From IMG/VR virus record IMGVR_UViG_3300049846_000400, positions 1 to 44,608 of that record: a stretch of DNA of 44,608 bases. One strand, written 5' to 3'. Source of the DNA: a virus. Positions 1 through 9,892 of the stretch are shown here, one piece after another (the first letter of the stretch is position 1; every line of letters starts with the position of its first letter). Made by a program: the position numbers and the translations under genes. The notes below the pieces were generated by a model. It saw only the letters and a list, made by a program, of their open reading frames with translations, was not told where the DNA came from and made no database searches.

Positions 1-1795
1 TCACCCTCCAGCCACGAGTGGCATCAACGTAGTAAAGAGTGACAGTGATGTCACCCTTGTCAATGGTCATGTTTTCCGCGAGAGACATAATGTTTGTGCC
101 GTTCCTGGCGATGGTTGTATCAGTAAACGTTCCTGCAACAGTGATGGACACTTCCCACCCAGCGGATGGTGATGCAGGAAGCGTAATAGTCAAGCCAGAT
201 GCCGTAACTGTGCAGCGTTCTCGGTTGGCAAGCGTCTTGCTGATGCCGGTTGTTGTAACGGTGTAGGCAGAAAGCTTGCTGTTTGCTGTTGTTTGAGCTG
301 ATGTTGCCGTGTCAAATGCGGTTTTAACAGCGTTAGGAGTAGCCGCAGTAGTGGTGCTTGTGCTGCTGGTCGAATCAGTCAGTTGAACAGCGCCTGCATT
401 GCTTGTAGTTGCAGCCTGAATCTTGCTGCCTTCAATGCCAGCACCAGCCGCAACCTTGGCATTGGTAACGCTGCCATCGGTGGGCGTGCGAGTGTTGGAT
501 AAGCGTGCGTCGTTGGTAACCACAGCTGCCTGACCACCAACGCTCAGGCTGCCGCCAATCGCTACAGCGCCTGCAGGATCAACAGTGAGGCGTGCCGTAC
601 CGCCAGTAACCAGGGCAAGTTCGTCAGCTCCTGTATGAGCAATACCGGTATTGGTGTCACCGTCAAAGGCGTAGACAGGTGAAGCCGTTGAGGTGCTGTC
701 ATCAGCTTTCAGCTGGCCCGTAAGGGTGCCACCAGATGTTTTGAGGTATCGAGCGTCTGAATTGGTTGCAAAGTATCCAAACCAGTTCCACGTCCCACCG
801 CTGTATTGGATTCGCGCTGCAATGCCGCTGTCGCCAACAAACCCAACAGGCAGGCCAGCTAAAGGCGTGAAGCTTTCAATGCCAGTGGAGTCTGTGACTT
901 GGATGTTCTGGCCATTGGTCGGGCTACCTGGGATCGCAGCGACATTGGCAACAGGCGTAAATACAGCAGACGAACTGATCGCCGCAATCGCAGCATCAGC
1001 CTTGGTGTTTGCCGTGTTCGCTGTGTTGACGGCAGATGTGGCATTGCTCGATGCCGTGTTTGCAGTTGTTACTGCATTTGAGGCATTAGTTGCAGCCGTA
1101 TTAGCAGTTGAGACAGCAGAGTTTGCGGTCGACGTTGCTGAGTTTGCCGTGCTTAGTGCAGTGCTGGCAGTTGATGATGCAGCATTCGCGGTGCTAACTG
1201 CAGAGTTGGCAGTGCTGATAGCAGTGGCAGCGTCTGATGCAGCTGATGCCGCAGTAGCGGATGCAGCATTGGCAGTATTAACAGCAGACGTTGCATTCGT
1301 GCTAGCAGTATTTGCCGTCGAAACAGCTGCACTAGCATTTGTACTGGCTGTATTAGCTGTAGATACAGCAGCAGAGGCATTGCTCGATGCAGTGTTAGCA
1401 GTACTAAGAGCAGTGTTAGCTGTACTAATAGCAGTGTTGGAGTTCGTCAGCGCAGTGTTTGCCGTGGTGGTAGCAGATGCTGCGTTATTAGACGACTCTT
1501 GGGTTACGTACAGGTTCTGCGTGAAGTTCTCATTCAGATCCTGAGCGCGAATAGACGAGCCCGGATAGAAGGTAGCTGCTGTAGCGGCATCATCGGTCTG
1601 ACGATAAATACGAATCGCAGCACCATTGGCGGGAGCAGCGTTAAACTGTACCGTTGTTGGGTTGGCTAGGGTGTATGCAGTTGTATTTGTACCATTGACA
1701 CTTACCTTGATGTCAGTGGTCTCAAGATATGGAAAGGTAAAAGAAAAGAGAACGGTAGAACCGTTCCCTGTATACGTATTCTGAGTGACAGCCAT
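1..1795 (-). CDS. Tail fibre protein, gp17-like (3' end beyond window)
   Basis: Open frame from the ATG at 1795 to the left edge with no stop, so at least 598 residues are present and the C-terminus is missing. Residues 1-100 resemble the T7 gp17 N-terminal domain that attaches the fibre to the tail tube (start MAVTQNTYTGNG, later YRQTDD and IRAQDLNENF). Residues about 101-257 are an Ala/Ser/Thr/Asn-rich stretch of near-perfect seven-residue repeats of the type STANTAx, expected to form a trimeric coiled coil. After that come beta-rich segments with YLKTSGGTLTGQL, typical of phage fibre shafts. It follows gp16 by five bases, as the fibre does in T7-like phages. It would bind the host outer membrane or LPS; the receptor-binding tip is not in view. 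Confidence 0.9.
   Translation of the reverse strand, partial: MAVTQNTYTGNGSTVLFSFTFPYLETTDIKVSVNGTNTTAYTLANPTTVQFNAAPANGAAIRIYRQTDDAATAATFYPGSSIRAQDLNENFTQNLYVTQESSNNAASATTTANTALTNSNTAISTANTALSTANTASSNASAAVSTANTASTNASAAVSTANTASTNATSAVNTANAASATAASAASDAATAISTANSAVSTANAASSTASTALSTANSATSTANSAVSTANTAATNASNAVTTANTASSNATSAVNTANTANTKADAAIAAISSSAVFTPVANVAAIPGSPTNGQNIQVTDSTGIESFTPLAGLPVGFVGDSGIAARIQYSGGTWNWFGYFATNSDARYLKTSGGTLTGQLKADDSTSTASPVYAFDGDTNTGIAHTGADELALVTGGTARLTVDPAGAVAIGGSLSVGGQAAVVTNDARLSNTRTPTDGSVTNAKVAAGAGIEGSKIQAATTSNAGAVQLTDSTSSTSTTTAATPNAVKTAFDTATSAQTTANSKLSAYTVTTTGISKTLANRERCTVTASGLTITLPASPSAGWEVSITVAGTFTDTTIARNGTNIMSLAENMTIDKGDITVTLYYVDATRGWRV
1020..1495 (-). repeat. 21-bp tandem coding repeats of the fibre coiled coil
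   Basis: About twenty degenerate copies of a 21-bp unit encode the heptad STANTAx of the fibre shaft. Copies differ mostly at third codon positions, suggesting repeat number can change by slippage or recombination while the heptad register is kept. The opposite strand is therefore also open and gives a long false Ala/Val-rich frame. Confidence 0.8.
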
Positions 1796-1800
1796 TTGCC

Positions 1801-4800
1801 CTAGTAGGGATAGTTGTTAATGATTTCCGCCGGCTTCAATACATCAGCTGTACGGTTCAATCGCTGTTCCTGCTTAAAGGATTCCTTAATAGCCAATTGG
1901 CGACGTTGGGAGAAACCTTGACTTACATCAGTCAATCCGAGCTCCATCGTTGCAACAGCACGGTCGTGGTGCATACGAACGATGCTCATGATGTTCTGAT
2001 GAGCAGGGGTCTTATCAATATCAACGCCTTCATTTCGTTGGCGTTCAGATTCAACCTTATCAACCTTCAGATACTGAGGGCTGTTGAAGTACTCCAGAAG
2101 ATCCTTCTTCAGCTGACCGTCACCTGCCCGAAGGCGGGTGTATTCGACCATCTCCTCATTGGTGAGGTCTTGAATATTCAGCTTGCGTTGGTCATTATCA
2201 ATATCAACCCCCTCGGCTGCAAGCATCTTGTGGATGGGCTCAAAACGTGTCTTGGAGAACCGCAGACCGAAGGTAAATGGAGATATTGCACCCATTAAGC
2301 CACCTGCAAACCCTGGTACACCATCACGCTCTATCGGTTTACCGGTAATCGGATCAAGCTGCTGAGGGAAGGCTTTTGTGCTGCCAAGGCCGGTTTGCTT
2401 CTTGATAAACCAATCCCAGGTCGGCTCGATCTGGCTACGCATCTCGCGGATGGCAGTATCAATCCACTGACCAACCTGATTACGGAAGCCGGAATAAGGG
2501 ACAAGGCCACGAGTAATATTCTCTCCGATACGCTTCACATCCGAAGGACTAGAAGCATTGATCAGCTGAGCAAGAGTCGAGATCTGAGTGAGGTAAGACT
2601 TGTTGACCACGTTAGACATGATCGTTGGCAGGATTGCCAACCAAGCATTTTCAGTCTCGCTACGACCACCAAAGAACAACGAGCCCATATCAGCCATCGT
2701 GCCCAGCACAGCAGTAGCCGGCTCAAGGCCTTGATAGTTAATTTCCATACCACCGATGCGAATGGTATAGGGCTTGTTGTAAGTCAGCCAAGTGTCGCGG
2801 TTTTCACCACGTAGTGGTCCAGCTCCGGTGATAGACCCAGAAGCTCCTCCAATAAAACCACTGACAGCAATAACATAGGACATTGCCTCAGCACCATCCC
2901 GCATTGCCCGGTAGTAATCAGACCCATTCTTGTACTGCTTGTCGGCGTACTTAAGCAGGGTGCTAAGGCCAGGAGTCAAGTTGGCAGATGCCTTAAGGAT
3001 TGCAGACGGCGTCTTCACGAAGGTAACGCCCAGGGTCTTCATAAACGGGATGGAAGACAGGTCGTTTAGCTTGCGAGTAAGGATGTCAGCTTCACCAATT
3101 GGAGTTTGGAAGGTGAAGGTATTGCCGAGATGGATTGCCTCCTCATCAATAATTTTGAGGCCGTCGTCGCTGAAGATACGCTGGAGATGGTAATCCTTAA
3201 GCTGTTGAGTAAGCTCGGAGAATTTCTCCGCTCGCTTACCAGTGAGAGGGGCATCACCAAGATCGACCAGCGCATCCTCTACAGCACGCCGAGCGGCAAC
3301 CTGACGGGCAGCAACAATCTTGAAGAAGTTATCGGTAGACCCCATCAGCGCCATCATTGGACGCATAAAGGGGGAATCCAGGAACTTACGCCAAGTAATC
3401 GCAAGCGCGTAGGCAGACTGTTGAGCCCAATGGAGCTCTCCTGCCTCAGCCATCGCCTTGACCCTTGTCATGTTGTTTTCAAGGGTCTCGTCCCAGACGT
3501 TGTATTCCTTGATGTCAGCATCCAAAGCCTGCCACTGCTGTTTGTAGAGGCGGCTCATAAGGTTGCTGAATTCCATCCAGGAATCCCAGGTAGCTCCAAT
3601 AGCAGCTACGGCCTGGCGACGAACAGGCTCATTGCTCTTACCAGGAAGATGTGTTCCCAGGTAGGCAAGGAGGGGGTGTCCCGTGGACTGGTAGAAGTTA
3701 CCCCAAAGGTTACGACCTTGAGTAGTAGGGCCAGAAAGAATGGAGTTAACGTACAGAGCATCCGTGTTCTTACCCATTGCAGCCAGTACGGTCTGCATTA
3801 CCTTGATGTTCTTAGGCTCAGGAACAGCAACGGCCAGGCCTGTGGCAACACGTTCTAGGTGCTTGAAGGCTTGGGGATTTCCAGCACGGATTTCCTTCTG
3901 TAGCTCGGAGAAAGCACGATACATGTTTTCATCACGAGCAATCTCATCCGCACGTCTTGCCTGTAGTTCCTCAAAAAGTTTACCTGCTTCTTTACGGGTA
4001 GCAGGCGAATCAGCGAGAAACTGCCCAACGTAGTCCATTTCACGCAGCTTTCCAGACGCAACCTGTTTGTGCACAGTGCGAATCTGGAGCATTGCCTTCA
4101 TCCGTTCAATGAGGCGATTAGCATCACTGAACGCTTCAGGCGATCCGTCTTTAATACCGTTCAGGACGCTGTAGCTGAGATCCTGTGCCTGACGCTGGAG
4201 CTCTTTAAGAACAAGTCCGTTAGCTGCAAGACCCTTGGTCGAGAGCTGTACGTACTTTCCGTCAACGACAGACGCAACCTCTGGGTTGCTTAGGGATTGC
4301 TGTACCTGATCATCACTCATCTCCAACCAATCTTTGGCCAGAGCTTCTGCATCCTCAATCTTGCGGAGAGTATCAGCAGGTGTATAGATGAGCTCCCGAT
4401 CAATCTCATTAACGACCTTATCGAGCAACATGTAGCCCTTAGGGTCATTAGCAAGGCTATGGACATCCATATCAGTGAGGGATGCCTTACCAGGCTTAGC
4501 GGTATTGACAACGCTCTGATCAAGAGGCTCATCAAAAGTCTCAAGAACGCTGTTACGCGGGCGGGCATTGACCAGCTCATCCACCTCGTAGCCGTTCTGT
4601 ACGGCTTCTTTACGGGTAGTGGTGGGGACAATATCCTCAGCCTGCTTAGCAGCAGCTTCTACGGCCTCAGGGGGCACGCTGGGGAGCTTCCTACCTACCT
4701 GAGATGGCTGTACGGATCCCTTCTGGATGTTGGAAGAGATTTCGTCAACAAGCTGGCTCCAACGGGCATAAGGGGCCATAGACCCTGAACCCTTAGGAGC

Positions 4801-7230
4801 AGGGGCCAGGAAGTCCACAGAGGCGATGGTCCCGTCAACAGAGCGGACATTGCCCGTACCGCCTTGGGTGGCGATCTGTTGTCCAGTGCCTACAAGGTCG
4901 CCTTCCTTGACCTTGATGCTTCCATCAGCCAGGTGGCCGTACAGAACATCAACGGACTGGCCGGTCTTGGGATCGATGGACTCGACCACGACATAGTTGC
5001 CATAACCCTTCTCCCTGCCAATCTGCTTGACCTTTCCGTCCAACAGGGCCGGGAAACGCTTGTCCTCGAAGTAGAGGTCAAAGCCCGGCTGACCGCCAGA
5101 GCGCTCCTTGACGATGGAGGTGACGTTCTTAGCCGACATATCCACAGGGACAAAGTCAGCAACGAACTGGTCGGTAGCACCACTAGCCCGAGCAACGATG
5201 GCCTCACGCTGGACCTGGAGCTGCTGGAGCTGGGCTTGCATTTCCCTGTACTGGCTATCGAGACCTGCTGTTGCCTGTCGGGTCTCCACAGAACCCTTAA
5301 ACAGGTCCATACGCTCCTGCTTGAGCTGCTGGAGCATCTCGCTGACACTCTCCTGGGAGCGAAAGTCAGCAGGGATTGGCTCAGGGCGTTCGACATTGTC
5401 GAGACGGGCTGCAAGGTTGGCGGCAACCTGATCGCCTGTAGCGCCCAGATCTGACAGAGCGGCCTTTACTTCGTCGATGTTGTCTGCCGTAAGACCTTGA
5501 ACCCTGCGGCCAGGCGTGATTGTGACCCCCTCAGGGAGCTGAACCTGTTGGATACGAGCAACCTGCGCCTTGGAAAGGCTGAGGGGGATGGCCTGGGAGG
5601 CCTGGGCATCAGCAAGACGGGGAAGGGTTGGAAGCTCAGCCTGGAGCTGTGCAATTTCAAAGCTCTTGGCTCCGCCTTGTTGGGTGACCTGAGCGACCTG
5701 GGTCTGGTTAATCAGACGTTGGTTCTCGATTTGGCGGAGCTTGGAGTTGATTTCACCAATTTGACTGTCGAAATTGCCTACATAGTCAGAGATCTGAGGC
5801 AGCCGCATACCTTCAAAGACCACCTCCTCAGGAGGGCCCCCGTACTGGACGGTGTTGGCTAGGTCATCAAGTTGTTTGGCAGCTGGATAGGACTCAATAC
5901 GTTGACGCAGGTAGTCATAAACAGGGTCCTTCTCATCAATAGTCCCTGCTGCCTCAGTGATGAGAGCGTTCAACTTCAGCCGCTGCGGATCCTCTTGGAT
6001 TAATCGCAGCGCAAGATCACGCTCGGTAGCACGAGTGTAATCGAGCGTCGAGCCGAAATTATCATCTGCGAAGTTCTTGGCCAGAAGTGTGCGAAGACGC
6101 TGGTTAGCCTCCTTGGCTAGTCTTGGAGCAGCGGCTTCACGGACGGCCTTCTGGTACTCGGCTACAAGCTTGAACTTCCTTTGATCTCGAAGCACCTTCG
6201 GATCAGACATCATCTGACGTGTCTGATCGAGGAGGGAGCGGATTTGGTCCTCAGTGCTGGCTGGGGTAATCGGATCGAGCTTGACACCAAGCTGCGACTC
6301 AACTTGACCTAGAAGGTCTGTCAGTTTCTGCCGGTTCTTCCCTTTGAAATAGCTATCACTGACTTCACCAAGGCGGCGCAGAGCTTTACCAGCACCGGTT
6401 ACCTGCCAGAGAGCCTTGGCAGCAGGCACACCGGCCGCCTCGAAGAGCGCACCTTCCAGTCCCACAAGGGCGCGGTTCTGGATGGGATTGTTGGTGTCCT
6501 GTGTCTGGAGCCACCGAGTGAAGGGGGTGGAACCAATCAGGGTCTGGTCTTCAGCAGAGCCATCAGCACCGATAAAGTCTTCGATGAATCCCTGGGCAGC
6601 ACGGCCACCAGCAAGGGCAGCACCGGTCTGACCAGCAGTGAGAGCGCCACGGGTGGCAGCACTACCGACAAAACCACCAGTGACATAGCGCGTGAGGGTA
6701 CGGAGGCCATCACCAGCGACGGTGTTGTTCTCCTTGACCAAGCCAAAGCGGACAGGTTTGTAGTTATATCCGAAGAGAGTAGTGGCCTGACCAGGGAGGT
6801 TTACAACACCTTCCCAGAAGTCCTCAACACCACCAGCAACACCTCTGATGATCTCGGCAGTTGGATCCTTGGCAGTGAAATCCTCGATGGCCCGCATCTT
6901 CTCTTGGAAGACACCACGTTGGTTAGCGCGCTCCCGAGCAATCTGATCTGGTGTCTTCTTGTCTCCCTGAAAAGTATTGTCGATAAAGTCGGCTGCAGGA
7001 ATAGCAACCTTCTCTTCAATGAATTTACCAACACCCTGGAGAGGTTGAGACACATAGGGCCCCTGCTGCTCGGGTTTCTTAGCCTTGGCAGGCTGCTGAG
7101 CAGAGGGCTTAGCCTGTCCTTGAGGGGCCGCTTGCGTCGCCTGCTGCTGCTTTTGTTGGAGCTTTTTAAGCTCATCAAGATCGTATTGAGCTTCAGGGGG
7201 CAAGCTCACCCCATCAAGAGAATAAGGCAT
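1801..7230 (-). CDS. Internal virion protein gp16-like with degenerate M23 domain
   Basis: An 1809-residue protein, longer than T7 gp16 (about 1318), placed between gp15 and the fibre as gp16 is. In T7 this protein is ejected first and forms part of the channel across the envelope. The N-terminus is Gln/Ala/Pro-rich and lacks a visible transglycosylase domain. Residues about 705-812 look like an M23 (LytM) endopeptidase: GYGNYVVVES, then LYGHL, then VKEGDLVGTGQQIA. The expected zinc ligands are mostly missing: the first HxxxD reads QPGFD and the final HxH reads SVD. The rest is helical with long coiled-coil stretches. It starts two bases after the gp15 stop, suggesting translational coupling. 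The fold assignment is inference from motif spacing. Confidence 0.88.
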   Translation of the reverse strand: MPYSLDGVSLPPEAQYDLDELKKLQQKQQQATQAAPQGQAKPSAQQPAKAKKPEQQGPYVSQPLQGVGKFIEEKVAIPAADFIDNTFQGDKKTPDQIARERANQRGVFQEKMRAIEDFTAKDPTAEIIRGVAGGVEDFWEGVVNLPGQATTLFGYNYKPVRFGLVKENNTVAGDGLRTLTRYVTGGFVGSAATRGALTAGQTGAALAGGRAAQGFIEDFIGADGSAEDQTLIGSTPFTRWLQTQDTNNPIQNRALVGLEGALFEAAGVPAAKALWQVTGAGKALRRLGEVSDSYFKGKNRQKLTDLLGQVESQLGVKLDPITPASTEDQIRSLLDQTRQMMSDPKVLRDQRKFKLVAEYQKAVREAAAPRLAKEANQRLRTLLAKNFADDNFGSTLDYTRATERDLALRLIQEDPQRLKLNALITEAAGTIDEKDPVYDYLRQRIESYPAAKQLDDLANTVQYGGPPEEVVFEGMRLPQISDYVGNFDSQIGEINSKLRQIENQRLINQTQVAQVTQQGGAKSFEIAQLQAELPTLPRLADAQASQAIPLSLSKAQVARIQQVQLPEGVTITPGRRVQGLTADNIDEVKAALSDLGATGDQVAANLAARLDNVERPEPIPADFRSQESVSEMLQQLKQERMDLFKGSVETRQATAGLDSQYREMQAQLQQLQVQREAIVARASGATDQFVADFVPVDMSAKNVTSIVKERSGGQPGFDLYFEDKRFPALLDGKVKQIGREKGYGNYVVVESIDPKTGQSVDVLYGHLADGSIKVKEGDLVGTGQQIATQGGTGNVRSVDGTIASVDFLAPAPKGSGSMAPYARWSQLVDEISSNIQKGSVQPSQVGRKLPSVPPEAVEAAAKQAEDIVPTTTRKEAVQNGYEVDELVNARPRNSVLETFDEPLDQSVVNTAKPGKASLTDMDVHSLANDPKGYMLLDKVVNEIDRELIYTPADTLRKIEDAEALAKDWLEMSDDQVQQSLSNPEVASVVDGKYVQLSTKGLAANGLVLKELQRQAQDLSYSVLNGIKDGSPEAFSDANRLIERMKAMLQIRTVHKQVASGKLREMDYVGQFLADSPATRKEAGKLFEELQARRADEIARDENMYRAFSELQKEIRAGNPQAFKHLERVATGLAVAVPEPKNIKVMQTVLAAMGKNTDALYVNSILSGPTTQGRNLWGNFYQSTGHPLLAYLGTHLPGKSNEPVRRQAVAAIGATWDSWMEFSNLMSRLYKQQWQALDADIKEYNVWDETLENNMTRVKAMAEAGELHWAQQSAYALAITWRKFLDSPFMRPMMALMGSTDNFFKIVAARQVAARRAVEDALVDLGDAPLTGKRAEKFSELTQQLKDYHLQRIFSDDGLKIIDEEAIHLGNTFTFQTPIGEADILTRKLNDLSSIPFMKTLGVTFVKTPSAILKASANLTPGLSTLLKYADKQYKNGSDYYRAMRDGAEAMSYVIAVSGFIGGASGSITGAGPLRGENRDTWLTYNKPYTIRIGGMEINYQGLEPATAVLGTMADMGSLFFGGRSETENAWLAILPTIMSNVVNKSYLTQISTLAQLINASSPSDVKRIGENITRGLVPYSGFRNQVGQWIDTAIREMRSQIEPTWDWFIKKQTGLGSTKAFPQQLDPITGKPIERDGVPGFAGGLMGAISPFTFGLRFSKTRFEPIHKMLAAEGVDIDNDQRKLNIQDLTNEEMVEYTRLRAGDGQLKKDLLEYFNSPQYLKVDKVESERQRNEGVDIDKTPAHQNIMSIVRMHHDRAVATMELGLTDVSQGFSQRRQLAIKESFKQEQRLNRTADVLKPAEIINNYPY

Positions 7231-7232
7231 AG

Positions 7233-9887
7233 TTACTGTTCGCCTAATGCGTTAAGAAGTGAGTTGTATCGTTGCGTATGGACCGTCTCGCTAAACCGAA
7301 GCCAGTCCTTCATAGCGGTCCAGAGTTGATTGGTAGTCGGGTTGGGTGCAGTGATCTTTGCCCAAACACTTGGATAGCTGGTCTTGATCTCACTGATGGC
7401 AAACTCCATCTGTGTCAGTGGATCATTAGGTGGCATCCCACGTTGCTTAGCGAATGCAAAGAGTGCCTGACGACGGCTATTGCGATGTCCAAAGAGGCCA
7501 AAGCCTGTTGGATTACCCTGAGCATCACTGTCGTGTAGGGCGTTTGGATTACCGCCAGACTCATCCTTAATAACGGTTGCAAACCAAGTAGCACCACGCT
7601 GGGAAAGACCAGATGACAAGGCAAAAGACCGTGCATAGTCGGGCTTGACCTGCTGACCGTTACTGGTTCCTCTTTGATAAGCAGGGGTATTACGTGGCTC
7701 CTTAGGAGGTTCCAGGCGACCAGGCATACCGTGAAGCGCAGCCTGATTCATAATCAGGGCCTCAGGAGTCATTCCAACACGAGCTGCTACCTGCTTCACA
7801 AGGGGCAGGTGGCCATTGCCAGCTTCATAGCTAGAGGCAGCGGCTTGCACCTCGTTAGGGGTCAAGACAATGGCCTTAGTGGCGTTGACACGTCCGTAAT
7901 GCCCTTGGATGAGCTTATTGCGCTCATTCTGGGTTACAAAGAAAGTAACCTGACGATTACGATAAGGAGTGACAGGTACTGGGGCCGCAGTTGAGGTTGG
8001 TGTTGGCTTAGCCCGCAAACCAAGCTCAGGGAAGTTACCATTGCCATCAGCAGCAATAGGCTTCTTAACCAGGTCCTGGTTATTCTGCTGAAGCCAGTTG
8101 CGGAAACCATCAACAGAAGCTCCAGGACGCTGAAAATAGACCTTGGCACGCCTTTCCAGTTCAGCTTGACGCGCCTTGACAATGGCGTTGATCTGCTGAT
8201 CAGCAGTAGGATTGATCTTCCGCAGGGCAGAGGAGTTCTTGTCTATAGTTCCAAGAACAAGAGATTTAGCCTCATCTAGCGCCTGTTGGGCGTCAGGAGA
8301 CATCGCCTTCTCAAAAGCCTTAATGGCTTTATCGGCCTTCTGGAGGACACTGTTAGGAAGAGTTGGATTATCAGCCTTAAACCTGGCAATAGCAGCAGGT
8401 AGCTGAGCAGGAGGAGTCAGCTCAATAATGTCATCGAGAGCTGTAGTGGCTGAGGCGGCATCAGCGACAGTGGTCTTACCAATTTTCTCAAGTAGTGGGC
8501 CGGCTAGCTCGATTGGGAGAGTACGGGCTAAGTCGGAGAACTCCTTACGAAGTGCTGGAACATCTGCAGGACTGGCTTCACTAAGACGAGCCAGGAAGGA
8601 TCCCTCAATCCTGGATGCATACTCCTTGTTAGCTTTGTCAGCATTACGAGCAGCGGTCTCCTGCCACTGTTGCTGGAATTGAGAGTAGTCCCCAACCTTG
8701 TATGCCATCCGAGGATCAAGCATCAGGTTGTCGAGAGGTGCCCGATTTCCTGTCAGATTTGCCTGTGCGGCATATCCCTTAAATAGTTTGTCAAGACCCT
8801 CTACGCCTGAGGCATTAACAACCTGGGAGATGACCTTAGAACCCTCCGTGGGATTCTGACCAACAGAATCGAATGCAAGCTGTCCCTGTCCAAGGGCCAC
8901 AGCCTCTTGGGCTTCTTTGACGAAGGCTCTGTTTTCAGAGTTAAACGCCTTTGTGAGCTGTGCCTGTGTACGAATGAGAGTGTCTCCCATGTACTTGGCA
9001 ACAACTGCGGGAGCAATGCCGGTAAGCCCTTTCTCGATGAAGAACTTACGGGCTGCGGTATTTAGGACAACACCAAGCGCAACGTCTGCATTAGGGTCTC
9101 CTTTAACGAGCATCCCGCTGTCCTGGGCTTGCTCAACAACCTTCGTCAGATACGCTGGTAATTCACCCTGAGCCTTTAGGACCTGACCTTCAGAACGACC
9201 ATAGAGGTAGAAGGGGTTATCAGACCTGATCCTGGTGGCATCCACTGGGCGACCATTCTGATCAAGCTGGTTCGCAACAATTGCACTCTCGCCTTGCCGA
9301 GCTAGTCGCTGGTACTGGGATACATCAACCTTGGATAGATCCTCAATAGTAGTAGAACCAAAGCCAAGCAACTCATCCATCAGGCCTTGAGCTTGGACCT
9401 CTTGGTTACGCTTATTGATGCCCTCAGCCTGCTGCTTCCAAAGTGTCGTTGAGAATTGAGCGATATTGGCACCAAGCTGGGTTAAGGCGTTGGTATCCTG
9501 TGACTGGAGACGGATATTGAACTCATCCCGCATCGTCTGGTGTGTAAGACGAATGCGCTCTATCTCAGACTGCCAGTTGTCACGCAGCTGCATGTTGCGG
9601 AGACGCTGCTCCCCAAGCATCTGGGTGGAACGAAGAACAGCTTCGTTTTTTGCAGAAGACTGGGCAGCTACTAGGCGTTGATTATCGAGAGCTACTGCAT
9701 CAAGACGCTCGTTGTTACGTAGCGCCATCTGATTGGTTTGGTTAACTCCCTCCTGTGCTCTCACAAGCTGGCGTTGCTGGAATTCAGCATTGGCATCCAG
9801 GGCAGGTTGGCCGCTGGGAGCTGCAATGTACCCCTGACGTTCAGCCCGCTGGCCCTGGTATTCGACTGTTCTAAATTGTTGGGCCAT
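7233..9887 (-). CDS. Internal virion protein gp15-like with C-terminal lysozyme-like domain
   Basis: An 884-residue protein between gp14-like and gp16-like genes, the position of T7 gp15, an inner-core protein ejected into the periplasm to build the DNA channel. Most of it is Gln/Ala-rich helix. Residues about 755-870 differ from T7 gp15: WFATVIKDESGGNPNAL followed by GFGLFGHRNSRRQALFAFA resembles the tail-lysozyme/muramidase family, with a candidate catalytic Glu in KDESGGNP. In T7 the cell-wall-degrading domain sits at the N-terminus of gp16, so this phage appears to carry that activity at the C-terminus of gp15, right beside the gp16 gene. Overall role is well supported by synteny; the enzymatic claim rests on motif reading. 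Confidence 0.87.
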   Translation of the reverse strand: MAQQFRTVEYQGQRAERQGYIAAPSGQPALDANAEFQQRQLVRAQEGVNQTNQMALRNNERLDAVALDNQRLVAAQSSAKNEAVLRSTQMLGEQRLRNMQLRDNWQSEIERIRLTHQTMRDEFNIRLQSQDTNALTQLGANIAQFSTTLWKQQAEGINKRNQEVQAQGLMDELLGFGSTTIEDLSKVDVSQYQRLARQGESAIVANQLDQNGRPVDATRIRSDNPFYLYGRSEGQVLKAQGELPAYLTKVVEQAQDSGMLVKGDPNADVALGVVLNTAARKFFIEKGLTGIAPAVVAKYMGDTLIRTQAQLTKAFNSENRAFVKEAQEAVALGQGQLAFDSVGQNPTEGSKVISQVVNASGVEGLDKLFKGYAAQANLTGNRAPLDNLMLDPRMAYKVGDYSQFQQQWQETAARNADKANKEYASRIEGSFLARLSEASPADVPALRKEFSDLARTLPIELAGPLLEKIGKTTVADAASATTALDDIIELTPPAQLPAAIARFKADNPTLPNSVLQKADKAIKAFEKAMSPDAQQALDEAKSLVLGTIDKNSSALRKINPTADQQINAIVKARQAELERRAKVYFQRPGASVDGFRNWLQQNNQDLVKKPIAADGNGNFPELGLRAKPTPTSTAAPVPVTPYRNRQVTFFVTQNERNKLIQGHYGRVNATKAIVLTPNEVQAAASSYEAGNGHLPLVKQVAARVGMTPEALIMNQAALHGMPGRLEPPKEPRNTPAYQRGTSNGQQVKPDYARSFALSSGLSQRGATWFATVIKDESGGNPNALHDSDAQGNPTGFGLFGHRNSRRQALFAFAKQRGMPPNDPLTQMEFAISEIKTSYPSVWAKITAPNPTTNQLWTAMKDWLRFSETVHTQRYNSLLNALGEQ

Positions 9888-9892
9888 AGGGA

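Noticed and set aside
693-1544. 283-aa Ala/Val-rich open frame on the plus strand
   Set aside because: It is the antisense of the fibre heptad repeats; composition mirrors that repeat and no plus-strand gene context exists.
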